The translations under genes and the position numbers were made by a program. This document shows positions 1 through 5,335 of a stretch of DNA of 13,155 bases, one piece after another. Position 1 is the stretch's first letter. The number at the start of each line of letters is the position of its first letter. The DNA comes from Thermoleophilia bacterium. Lineage in GTDB: Bacteria > Actinomycetota > Thermoleophilia > Gaiellales > Gaiellaceae. The stretch lies in NCBI GenBank assembly GCA_025933895.1, contig JAICZB010000039.1, positions 1 through 13,155 on the forward strand, in the 5' to 3' direction. The notes beneath the pieces were generated by a model, which ran no database searches, had not been told where the DNA came from, and was given only the letters and a program-made list of their open reading frames with translations.

Positions 1-215
1 ACCGCGTCGGGCATCGCGCCGAGGTGGACGGGGATGTGCTCGGCCTGCGCGATCATCCGGCCGCGGTCGTCGAACAGCGCGGTCGAGCAGTCGCGCCGCT
101 CCTTGATGTTCGCCGAGAACGAGGAGCGGATCAGCACGGCACCCATCTCCTCCGCGATCGATCGCAGCGAAGCTCCGATCACTTGGAGCTGAATCGTTGC
201 GATCGCGTCACTCAC
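1..215 (-). CDS. hyuB: Hydantoinase B / N-methylhydantoinase (5-oxoprolinase-type) beta subunit, N-terminal part
   Basis: Only the first 71 codons are in the window; the gene runs off the left edge. Translating the minus strand from GTG at 215 gives a start VSDAIATIQLQVIGASLRSI, followed by EEMG, LIRSSFS, NIKERRDCSTALFD and AEHIPVHLGAMPDAV. This is the N-terminal signature of the HyuB/HydB family. These proteins act with HyuA in ATP-dependent opening of hydantoin or 5-oxoproline rings, or as acetone-carboxylase-like subunits. The GTG overlaps the end of hyuA by 8 nt, so the two genes are very likely translationally coupled and the products form one complex. The substrate cannot be told from this fragment. 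Confidence 0.88.
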   Translation of the reverse strand, partial: MSDAIATIQLQVIGASLRSIAEEMGAVLIRSSFSANIKERRDCSTALFDDRGRMIAQAEHIPVHLGAMPDA

Positions 216-1947
216 GCGTCAGCACCCAGCTGGCACCATCCCTAACCCCCACCCACCCGGGGGGAATCCACAGGGTCGAGCCGTCCAGCTCGAGCAGGGC
301 CGGGCCGGACTGGCTCTCTGGCTCGCCGCCCGGTAGCTCCAGCTCCGGGCCCGGCTCGACCTCGGCGGTGCGGACGGCGACCAGGTCGATCTCGCGGCCG
401 CGATCCGCGTAGCCGTAGCGCTCCTCGTGCGCGCGGTGGAAGCGCTCCCCGAGGTCGCTGCCGAGCGGGAGGGTCAGCTCGAACGACTGGCCCCGGTAGC
501 GGAGGTCGGCCTCCCCTTCGCGCGGCAGGTCACCGAGCTCGTCGAGCGGCCGGACGTGCGAGACCACGCGGTCGCGCCGCACGTCACCCGCCGCGAGACC
601 GAGCGCGGAGAGGACGCCCGCCGCGAGCGGCACGATCACCGCCTCCATCCCCAGGTCCTCGGCGAGCGCGCACGCGTGGAGAGGGCCTGCGCCACCGTAG
701 GCGACGAGCGCGAATTCGCGCGGATCGTGGCCGCGCTCGACCGAGACGACGCGCAGCGCGCGGAGCATCTCCGCGTTCACCACCTCGACGACCGCCGCCG
801 GGTCGATCCCGCCGAGCGCGGCCGCCGCAGCGACGCGATCGAGGACGAGCCCGCCCGGCAGCTCCTCCGGCAACCGCCCAAGCAGGAGGTTCGCGTCGGT
901 GACAGTCGGCCCTCCGCCGCGGCCGTAGCAGGCCGGACCGGGATCCGCGCCGGCCGACTCCGGCCCGACCCGCACGGCACCGCCCGCGTCGCGCCGCACG
1001 AGCGAGCCACCGCCGGCGCCTACCGTGTGGATGCCCACCGAGGGGAGCCGGACCGGCAGGCCCCCCACCTCGCGCTCGGACACGCGCTCGGCCTGGCCGC
1101 CCGGCAGGAGACAGACGTCGGTCGAGGTGCCGCCCATGTCGAAGGCGATCGCCTCCTCGAAGCCCGCCCGCCGCGCGACAAGACCCGCGCCGACGACGCC
1201 GCCCGCGGGTCCGGAGACGAGCAAGCGCGCCGGGTGCGCCGCGGCCTCGACCGCGGGAAGGACGCCGCCGGAGGAGAGCATCACGACGGGCTCCGGCAGC
1301 CCGGCCTCGGCCGCAGCGGCCGCGAGGGCGCGCAGGTAGCGGGCGGCGACCGGCGCGAGGTACGCGTCCGCCGTTGTCGTCGAGGCGCGCTCGTACTCCC
1401 GGAACTCCGGCGCAACCTCGTGCGACGCGACGACGTGCACTCCGGGGTGGCGCCGCCGCAGCTCCCCCGCGACCGCCTGCTCGTGCGAGGGATCGCGGTA
1501 AGCGAAGAGCAGGCAGACCGCAACCGCCTCCGCGTCGCCGAGGTCGGGCAGCGAGTCGAGTTCGAGCGGCTCGAGCTCCCCCTCCGGCCCGAGCCGGCCG
1601 CGCACACCGTGGCAGCGGTCGAGCGGCACTAGCGGCTCGGGATGCTCCGCGCAGAGGCGGTACAGGTGCGCGCGTGTCTGCCGGCGCAGGTGGAGGAGAT
1701 GCTCGAAGCCCGCGTTGCCGACGTAGGCCGTGCGGGCACCGCGGCGTTCGAGGAGCGCGTTCGTCGCGACGGTCGTCCCGTGCGCGAAGCGGGTCAGCCC
1801 GGCGCCCGCCCCCACCGCTCGCGCAGCGGCGAGCACCGACTCCTCCTGCTGCGCCGACGTCGGCACCTTGGCCGTCCGGACACGTCCCCCCTCGACGAGC
1901 ACCGCGTCGGTGAACGTGCCGCCCACGTCGACGCCCAGGATCGCCAC
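208..1947 (-). CDS. hyuA: Hydantoinase A / 5-oxoprolinase-type ATPase subunit
   Basis: The product is about 579 residues, of the hydantoinase/oxoprolinase family (N-terminal Hydant_A_N, then Hydantoinase_A). From the GTG at 1947 it begins VAILGVDVGGTFTDAVLVEG, the actin-like ATPase phosphate-binding motif. Later come RFAHGTTVATNALLERRGA, FDMGGTSTDVCLLPGG, HTVGAGGGS, GPACYGRGGGPTVTDANLL, AYGGAGPLHACALAEDLGM and a C-terminal RYRGQSFELTLPL segment. The frame stays open to 2016, but that extension is basic low-complexity sequence and would overlap the divergent HAD gene, so I prefer GTG 1947. The family couples ATP hydrolysis to ring opening of hydantoins or 5-oxoproline; here it would act with HyuB, whose start overlaps its stop. 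At about 580 aa it is on the short side for HyuA. The exact substrate is unknown. Confidence 0.9.
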   Translation of the reverse strand: MAILGVDVGGTFTDAVLVEGGRVRTAKVPTSAQQEESVLAAARAVGAGAGLTRFAHGTTVATNALLERRGARTAYVGNAGFEHLLHLRRQTRAHLYRLCAEHPEPLVPLDRCHGVRGRLGPEGELEPLELDSLPDLGDAEAVAVCLLFAYRDPSHEQAVAGELRRRHPGVHVVASHEVAPEFREYERASTTTADAYLAPVAARYLRALAAAAAEAGLPEPVVMLSSGGVLPAVEAAAHPARLLVSGPAGGVVGAGLVARRAGFEEAIAFDMGGTSTDVCLLPGGQAERVSEREVGGLPVRLPSVGIHTVGAGGGSLVRRDAGGAVRVGPESAGADPGPACYGRGGGPTVTDANLLLGRLPEELPGGLVLDRVAAAAALGGIDPAAVVEVVNAEMLRALRVVSVERGHDPREFALVAYGGAGPLHACALAEDLGMEAVIVPLAAGVLSALGLAAGDVRRDRVVSHVRPLDELGDLPREGEADLRYRGQSFELTLPLGSDLGERFHRAHEERYGYADRGREIDLVAVRTAEVEPGPELELPGGEPESQSGPALLELDGSTLWIPPGWVGVRDGASWVLTRE

Positions 1948-1952
1948 GCGCG

Positions 1953-1958
1953 TACTCT
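1953..1958 (+). promoter_or_regulatory. -10 element for HAD gene, leaderless spacing
   Basis: TACTCT fits TANNNT and is followed by 8 nt and then the GTG start at 1967. This would place the transcription start at or next to the start codon. No Shine-Dalgarno fits in the remaining bases. The same arrangement recurs at other genes in the window. Confidence 0.55.
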
Positions 1959-1959
1959 G
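1954..1959 (-). promoter_or_regulatory. Weak -10-like element for hyuA
   Basis: On the minus strand the hexamer CAGAGT lies 6 nt upstream of the hyuA GTG (1947). It keeps the A at position 2 and T at position 6 of a TANNNT -10 box but has C at position 1. It overlaps, back to back, the stronger -10 for the HAD gene. No good -35 was identified. Confidence 0.3.
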
Positions 1960-1966
1960 ACCGCCC

Positions 1967-2641
1967 GTGCGGGTCCGCGCCTTCCTCTTCGACTTCGACG
2001 GCCTCCTCCTCGACACGGAGCTCGCCTCGCGCGCGGGTTGGGAGCTGCTCTACCGCGAGCACGGCCACGAGCTGCCGGCCGACCTGTGGGCGACGGTGGT
2101 CGGCACGACCCACGCCCCGTTCGATCCGATGGCGCATCTCGAGCAGCTCGTCGGCGGGGCGCTGGAGCGGGAGGCGCTGAACGAGCGGCGCTATGCGCAC
2201 GAGATCGCGCTGATCGAGGCCGAGGAGCTGCGCCCGGGCATCGCCGATTACCTCGCGGCCGCCGGACGGCACGGGCTGAAGCGGGCGATCGTCTCCAGCT
2301 CTCCCCGGGAGTGGGTCGACATGCACCTGGAGCGACTCGAGGAAGCCGTCGGCTGGGATGCGATCTGCACCGCCGACCGCGACCCCGCCCGTGCGAAGCC
2401 GTCCCCGAGGCTCTACCTCGAGGCGCTCGAGGCGCTCGAGGTGGCGGCGGACGAGGCGGTCGCGTTCGAGGACTCGCCGAACGGAGTCCGCGCCGCCAAG
2501 GCGGCCGGAGTCTTCTGCATCGCTGTCCCGAACGAGGTGACGCGCGACCTCGGGCTGGAGGAGGCGGGCGCCGACCTCGTCCTCGACTCGCTCGCCGAAC
2601 TGCCGCCCGAGACCTTGTTCTCGCAGCTCTCGCAGGAATAG
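1967..2641 (+). CDS. HAD-superfamily hydrolase (beta-phosphoglucomutase/phosphatase-like)
   Basis: The product is 224 residues with all four HAD motifs. Motif I is DFDGLLLDTE (nucleophile D9, acid/base D11), motif II is SSS at 110-112, motif III is K144 in AKPSP, and motif IV is EDSPNG around 168-173. A helical cap (about residues 16-80) follows motif I, as in subfamily IA enzymes such as beta-phosphoglucomutase, phosphoglycolate phosphatase and sugar-phosphate phosphatases. It is probably a cytosolic Mg-dependent phosphatase on a small phosphorylated metabolite; the substrate is not predictable here. It starts at GTG 1967, 19 bp from divergent hyuA. A short tandem repeat of CTCGAGGCG near 2418-2440 encodes LEALEALEV. 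The cupin gene follows after 9 nt. Confidence 0.92.
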   Translation: MRVRAFLFDFDGLLLDTELASRAGWELLYREHGHELPADLWATVVGTTHAPFDPMAHLEQLVGGALEREALNERRYAHEIALIEAEELRPGIADYLAAAGRHGLKRAIVSSSPREWVDMHLERLEEAVGWDAICTADRDPARAKPSPRLYLEALEALEVAADEAVAFEDSPNGVRAAKAAGVFCIAVPNEVTRDLGLEEAGADLVLDSLAELPPETLFSQLSQE

Positions 2642-2644
2642 GGT
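2639..2644 (+). promoter_or_regulatory. -10 element for cupin gene, built on the HAD stop codon
   Basis: TAGGGT fits TANNNT, and its first three bases are the TAG stop codon of the HAD gene. A 6-nt spacer (cggctc) then leads to the cupin ATG at 2651. If used, it would give a leaderless cupin mRNA in addition to any read-through from the HAD gene. Confidence 0.45.
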
Positions 2645-2650
2645 CGGCTC

Positions 2651-3043
2651 ATGGCCTCCTACGAGAAGGCGCACATGGACGAGATCGCGTCGCGGCAATG
2701 GCCGCACTGGATCCCGGTCCGGCACCACTTCGGAATCGAGACCTTCGGGATGAACGCCTACCGGCGCGGCGCCGGGGAGAATGTCGTCCCTGAGCACGAC
2801 GAGACCGGGACCGGTGCGCCGGAGCTGTATTACGTCGCGAGCGGCCATGCGACCTTCACAGTCGGAGGCGACGAGGTCGACGCCCCGATCGGCACGTGCG
2901 TCTGGGTGTCGGATTGCGCGGCGCGTCGCTCGGCGGAGGCGCTGGCCGACGACACCCTCGTCCTCGCGATCGGCGCGGCGGCGCCGGGTCAGGCGTACGC
3001 GCCGGCAGGCTGGGACACGCAGTACCTCGAAGGCGACAAGTAG
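2651..3043 (+). CDS. Cupin-domain protein
   Basis: The product is 130 residues. A single cupin barrel spans roughly residues 25-110, with motif-1-like elements PEHDETGTGAPELYYVASG (H49, E58, Y60) and a following VGGDEV turn. The second conserved motif lacks the usual histidine: around residues 80-92 it reads GTCVWVSDCAARRSA. The metal site is therefore incomplete compared with dioxygenase cupins, and a ligand-binding or stress-related role is as likely as catalysis. There is no signal peptide, so it is probably cytosolic. It lies 9 nt after the HAD gene and just before selC. No specific substrate is suggested by the sequence. The ATG lacks a nearby Shine-Dalgarno but has a well-placed -10. 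Confidence 0.85.
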   Translation: MASYEKAHMDEIASRQWPHWIPVRHHFGIETFGMNAYRRGAGENVVPEHDETGTGAPELYYVASGHATFTVGGDEVDAPIGTCVWVSDCAARRSAEALADDTLVLAIGAAAPGQAYAPAGWDTQYLEGDK

Positions 3044-3048
3044 CTCGG

Positions 3049-3054
3049 TACGCT
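3049..3054 (+). promoter_or_regulatory. -10 element for selC
   Basis: TACGCT lies in the short gap between the cupin stop and the tRNA, ending 6 nt before base 1 of the mature tRNA. The spacing predicts transcription initiation at or within a base or two of the tRNA 5' end. The identical hexamer precedes fdhD. No convincing -35 was found about 17 nt upstream. Confidence 0.5.
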
Positions 3055-3060
3055 CGCGAC

Positions 3061-3152
3061 GGAGCGGCCGGGCCCGGTGGCCCAGCGGGTCTTCAAAACC
3101 CGTACGGTCGTGCAACCCACGGCTAGGTCGGTTCGACTCCGGCGCCGCTCCG
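3061..3152 (+). tRNA. selC: tRNA-Sec (selenocysteine), anticodon TCA
   Basis: The sequence folds into a bacterial selenocysteine tRNA. The acceptor stem has 8 bp, 3061-3068 with 3144-3151, and the discriminator G is at 3152. The D stem is GGGCC/GGCCC (3070-3074 with 3079-3083) closed by a 4-nt loop. The anticodon stem is CGGGT/ACCCG (3086-3090 with 3098-3102) with loop CTTCAAA and anticodon TCA at 3093-3095. A long variable arm has 6 bp (3107-3112 with 3118-3123) and loop CAACC. The T stem is 5 bp (3127-3131 with 3139-3143) with loop TTCGACT. The 8+5 acceptor/T arm, small D loop and TCA anticodon together separate it from tRNA-Ser and tRNA-Leu. CCA is not encoded. It is charged with Ser by SerRS, converted to Sec by SelA, and delivered to in-frame UGA by SelB at a SECIS element. 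Confidence 0.96.
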
Positions 3153-3181
3153 TCCGGCACGGGCGATGAACTGGTTCGCGG

Positions 3182-4534
3182 ATGAAAGCCTCGCGCCTGC
3201 CCGTCGTCCCCACAGCCCGCTTCCTCGCGGGTTTCTTCCTCGTCGCGGGGATCGCAGCGCTCGTCGTGGGGGTGCACGACGTTTCGCTTCCCGGGGGCCG
3301 GCTCGGAGTGCTGCTCCCGGGCGTCCTGCTCGTGCTCACCGGGATCCTGTTCCTCGTCGCCGCACGGAAGCTGATCCCGATCGGACGGGGACCGCGGACG
3401 TGGCCCCAGCGCGAACGGCCCCCCTGCCGCGAGCCCGTCCCGGCGGCCTTCCTCGTCTCGATCCTCCTGGGCGTCTATGTCTTCTTCGGCGCGCTGGCCG
3501 GAGCAGGCACGCAGCGGGCCGTCGTGATCGCCGTTTCGTTGCTCTTCATGGCCGCGGGGCTACTCGGCTTCACGCTCTTCTGGCGGGAGATCACGGTCTC
3601 GGCCGCCCGGGTGAGCGCGGGCGTTGCGCTCACGGTGGCGGGGCTCGTCATCGGCGGGTGGGAGTTCTGGTACCAGAACCAGTACGTCCCGTCCCATCTC
3701 GATCGGGCTGTGTCCGTGCAGGTCAGCCTGAAGAAGCTCGGCGTGCAACGGGGCTACGACGTGCTCAGCGCCACCCTCGACTACCAGGACGTCGGTGGCC
3801 GCGCCGTCGTCGTCCTCGGATCGGACTACACGCTCACGGGCTCGACGGTCGTCCCGTGTCTTCGTCAGCCGACCCCGGAGGACGTGGGTGGGTATTTCAA
3901 GAATCCGCTCCCCGATCCACAGCGCGCCCGATTGATGTCCGACGTCTGGGAGGTGCAGCCCTCGACCGTCCTTGCCGCAGGCAGGTTCGTCGCCGACGGC
4001 AAGCGTCTGGGTCCGAGCGTGCCCGGGTCGCGGCAGCTGATCCTCTACGTCCCTCACGATCGCTATCAACTCCTCCGCTTCCGGGCGCAGCTCTTTGCGA
4101 TCTCGGCGTCCGTACCGCTCGCCGACCGGCCGCCGCTGCCCACGGACGTCGGCGACAACGACCGCTACGACCTGTGGCAGCTCGGACCGAGCGGTTGGTT
4201 CCAGGACCTGCTCTCCGGCCGCCGCGGCTGGATCGTGACGCGGTACGAGATCGTGTCCACTCCGCCGTCCAAGAAGGAGGTCGTTCCTTCTCCGGACTTG
4301 CGGGTGACCGCACGGTCTCCCGGCCCGAGCTGGTCGGGGAATGCGCCGGGCCACGCCGAGATCGCGAGCCTCTTCGAGACGGCGCCGCCTCTGGATACGA
4401 CGGAGACGTTTGCCGACACGGAGCTGCCGATGGCGCCGGTCGTCACGCAGACAGCCGGGAAACTCGAGGCGGAGAAGGTGCCGAAGGCCTGTCTGCCAAC
4501 TGCGACCAAGGGCAAGAGGACAGCGAGCGGATGA
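3182..4534 (+). CDS. Multipass membrane protein of unknown function with large soluble C-terminal domain
   Basis: The product is 450 residues and I do not recognise a family. Hydrophobic segments at about 12-31, 41-62, 88-107, 112-133 and 140-160 suggest five membrane helices. The remaining ~285 residues form a polar, beta-rich-looking domain with no obvious catalytic motif. With five helices the N- and C-termini should lie on opposite sides; the basic N-terminus (MKASR) suggests the C-terminal domain is outside the cytoplasm. There are only two cysteines beyond the membrane part that I noticed, and no repeats. The ATG lies 29 nt after selC, with no clear promoter or Shine-Dalgarno between, so it may be co-transcribed with the tRNA. 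The frame is open and the codon use is GC-ending throughout, supporting a real gene. Confidence 0.8.
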   Translation: MKASRLPVVPTARFLAGFFLVAGIAALVVGVHDVSLPGGRLGVLLPGVLLVLTGILFLVAARKLIPIGRGPRTWPQRERPPCREPVPAAFLVSILLGVYVFFGALAGAGTQRAVVIAVSLLFMAAGLLGFTLFWREITVSAARVSAGVALTVAGLVIGGWEFWYQNQYVPSHLDRAVSVQVSLKKLGVQRGYDVLSATLDYQDVGGRAVVVLGSDYTLTGSTVVPCLRQPTPEDVGGYFKNPLPDPQRARLMSDVWEVQPSTVLAAGRFVADGKRLGPSVPGSRQLILYVPHDRYQLLRFRAQLFAISASVPLADRPPLPTDVGDNDRYDLWQLGPSGWFQDLLSGRRGWIVTRYEIVSTPPSKKEVVPSPDLRVTARSPGPSWSGNAPGHAEIASLFETAPPLDTTETFADTELPMAPVVTQTAGKLEAEKVPKACLPTATKGKRTASG

Positions 4535-4544
4535 GACGCCGAGA

Positions 4545-4559
4545 GCGGCTTTGCGCCGC
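4545..4559 (+). other. Small GC-rich stem-loop after the membrane-protein gene
   Basis: GCGGC and GCCGC form a 5-bp stem around the loop TTTGC, 10 nt after the stop codon. There is no T-tract after it, so it is at best a weak or factor-assisted termination or processing site. Confidence 0.2.
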
Positions 4560-4572
4560 GGGCGGAAGCGGA

Positions 4573-4578
4573 TAGCGT
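4573..4578 (+). promoter_or_regulatory. -10-like element for the 4593 gene
   Basis: TAGCGT fits TANNNT but lies 14 nt before the ATG at 4593. That would leave a 5' leader of several bases rather than none. It is weaker evidence than the 6-8 nt cases. Confidence 0.3.
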
Positions 4579-4592
4579 TGCTCGCGTTCGTC

Positions 4593-4913
4593 ATGTCGTC
4601 GCTCTGGGAGCAACGGGCCGCGCGCAACGAGGCGCTCTTCCGCGAGGTGAACGAGAACATCGCGCGGCTCGAGGAGCGCCACGGCACGACGGAGACGGAA
4701 CCCGTCTACGTCTGCGAATGCGCCGATGCCGTCTGCACCGAGCAGCTCGCGATCGAGCCCGAGACGTACCGCCGCGTGCGCGAGGAGCCCCGCCTCTTCT
4801 TCATGCGCCCCGGCCACGAGGACCCGCAGCTCGAACGCGTCGTCGAGCGCCATGCCGGTTACCTGGTCGTGGAGAAGACGGGCGAAGCCGGCAGGGTCGC
4901 CGAGCAGACGTAG
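4593..4913 (+). CDS. Small conserved-looking hypothetical protein with CxC-x4-C cysteines
   Basis: The product is 106 residues. An N-terminal amphipathic, coiled-coil-like helix (about 1-31, EQRAARNEALFREVNENIAR) is followed by the cysteine cluster YVCECADAVCTE (C41, C43, C48). Next come a region YRRVREEPRLFFMRPGHED and a C-terminal ERVVERHAGYLVVEK strand segment. It resembles small hypothetical proteins I associate with Thermoleophilia, with the pattern CECxxxxC, then PGHE, then VVEK; this is recollection of a pattern, not a search. The cysteines could bind a metal or be redox active, but no function is known to me. It is cytosolic, with no signal peptide. Its stop is 2 nt from the end of the convergent gene at 4916-5218. 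The frame continues upstream without a stop, but ATG 4593 fits the start of the helical region. Confidence 0.75.
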   Translation: MSSLWEQRAARNEALFREVNENIARLEERHGTTETEPVYVCECADAVCTEQLAIEPETYRRVREEPRLFFMRPGHEDPQLERVVERHAGYLVVEKTGEAGRVAEQT

Positions 4914-4915
4914 AA

Positions 4916-5218
4916 CTAGGAGGGCTTCATGTCGTCGAGCGCGGCGCGGCCTTCCTCGTGTACGCGCCGGCGGCGGTCGTCGGGCGACTCCGGCTCCGGT
5001 TCCGCCTCGACCGCAGCCTCGACCGGATCCTCCTCCGCCACCGGCTCGGGCACGGGCTCGGTGGTCCGCGACTCCGCAAGCTTCGCGCGCAACTCGTCGG
5101 CCCGCTCGTCCGGCGCCTCGGGCTCGGGCTCGGGCGCGACCGGCGGCCGGCGTCGCAGCAGGCGGTAGGCGGTGATCCCCCCGAGGCCCCCGCCGATCCA
5201 CGCGGTGAGGCGGCGCAT
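4916..5218 (-). CDS. Small membrane-anchored acidic protein, hypothetical
   Basis: The product is 100 residues. An N-terminal hydrophobic stretch (about residues 5-20, TAWIGGGLGGITAYRLL) looks like a single membrane anchor and is followed by arginines (RRRPP), so the remainder is likely cytoplasmic. The rest is low-complexity Pro/Glu/Ala sequence with PEPEPEAP and AEEDPVEAAVEAEPEPE, ending in a charged helix DDRRRRVHEEGRAALDDMK. No catalytic motif is visible. It starts at ATG 5218, with a -10 box 6 nt upstream and no Shine-Dalgarno, which supports this start. It is divergent from rpsF and convergent with the 4593 gene. The function is unknown; an accessory role at the membrane is only a guess. 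Confidence 0.72.
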   Translation of the reverse strand: MRRLTAWIGGGLGGITAYRLLRRRPPVAPEPEPEAPDERADELRAKLAESRTTEPVPEPVAEEDPVEAAVEAEPEPESPDDRRRRVHEEGRAALDDMKPS

Positions 5219-5224
5219 GCGGCG

Positions 5225-5230
5225 ATGCTA
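5225..5230 (-). promoter_or_regulatory. -10 element for the 5218 membrane protein, leaderless spacing
   Basis: On the minus strand TAGCAT is followed by a 6-nt spacer (cgccgc) and then the ATG. It shares its TA with the plus-strand TACAGT of the divergent rpsF operon. Confidence 0.55.
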
Positions 5231-5234
5231 CAGT
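5229..5234 (+). promoter_or_regulatory. Candidate -10 element for the rpsF operon
   Basis: TACAGT fits TANNNT and is the best plus-strand candidate in the 117-bp divergent gap. Initiation about 7 nt downstream would give a leader of about 95 nt before the rpsF GTG. It overlaps the opposing -10 by the central TA. A -35 would lie inside the neighbouring gene and was not recognised. Confidence 0.4.
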
Positions 5235-5269
5235 GACCGCCGCTTCCTGCCCCGTCATCGTGCCGTTCT

Positions 5270-5296
5270 GTCCCGAGCGGCGCCGGCAGTCGGGGC
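5270..5296 (+). promoter_or_regulatory. Stem-loop in the rpsF leader
   Basis: GTCCCGA (5270-5276) can pair with TCGGGGC (5290-5296), with one wobble, around the 13-nt loop GCGGCGCCGGCAG. It sits between the candidate promoter and the ribosome binding site. Leader structures bound by S6:S18 to autoregulate rpsF operons are known in many bacteria. Whether this one belongs to that class is inference only. Confidence 0.3.
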
Positions 5297-5320
5297 CGAC
5301 ATCGAGACCATGGGAAGAAG

Positions 5321-5325
5321 GGAGG
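5321..5325 (+). promoter_or_regulatory. Shine-Dalgarno of rpsF
   Basis: GGAGG lies 10 nt upstream of GTG 5336 and fixes the start of rpsF. It contrasts with the apparently leaderless neighbours. Confidence 0.7.
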
Positions 5326-5335
5326 ACCTCGGGAC

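Noticed and set aside
427..1632. A 401-codon plus-strand frame opposite hyuA
   Set aside because: It is antisense to clear HyuA motifs and has no recognisable domain.
1948..2016. N-terminal extension of hyuA to 2016
   Set aside because: The extra 23 residues are basic low-complexity sequence, would overlap the divergent HAD gene, and precede the canonical GVDVGGTFTD start by an unusual amount.
2415..2445. CTCGAGGCG tandem repeat as a regulatory or mobile repeat
   Set aside because: Two to three copies inside the HAD coding sequence, explained by the residues LEALEALE.
3061..3152. Reading the tRNA as a suppressor tRNA-Ser or tRNA-Leu
   Set aside because: The 8-bp acceptor stem, 5-bp T stem, minimal D loop and discriminator G fit tRNA-Sec rather than Ser or Leu tRNAs.
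584..3277. An 897-codon open frame on the minus strand covering hyuA, the HAD gene and the cupin gene
   Set aside because: It is Arg/Pro/Ala-rich nonsense, antisense or out of frame to recognisable proteins. Long shadow frames are expected at this GC content.
3560..4687. A 375-codon minus-strand frame opposite the membrane protein
   Set aside because: It spans two plus-strand genes with sensible hydrophobicity and codon use; its own product is Arg-rich and featureless.
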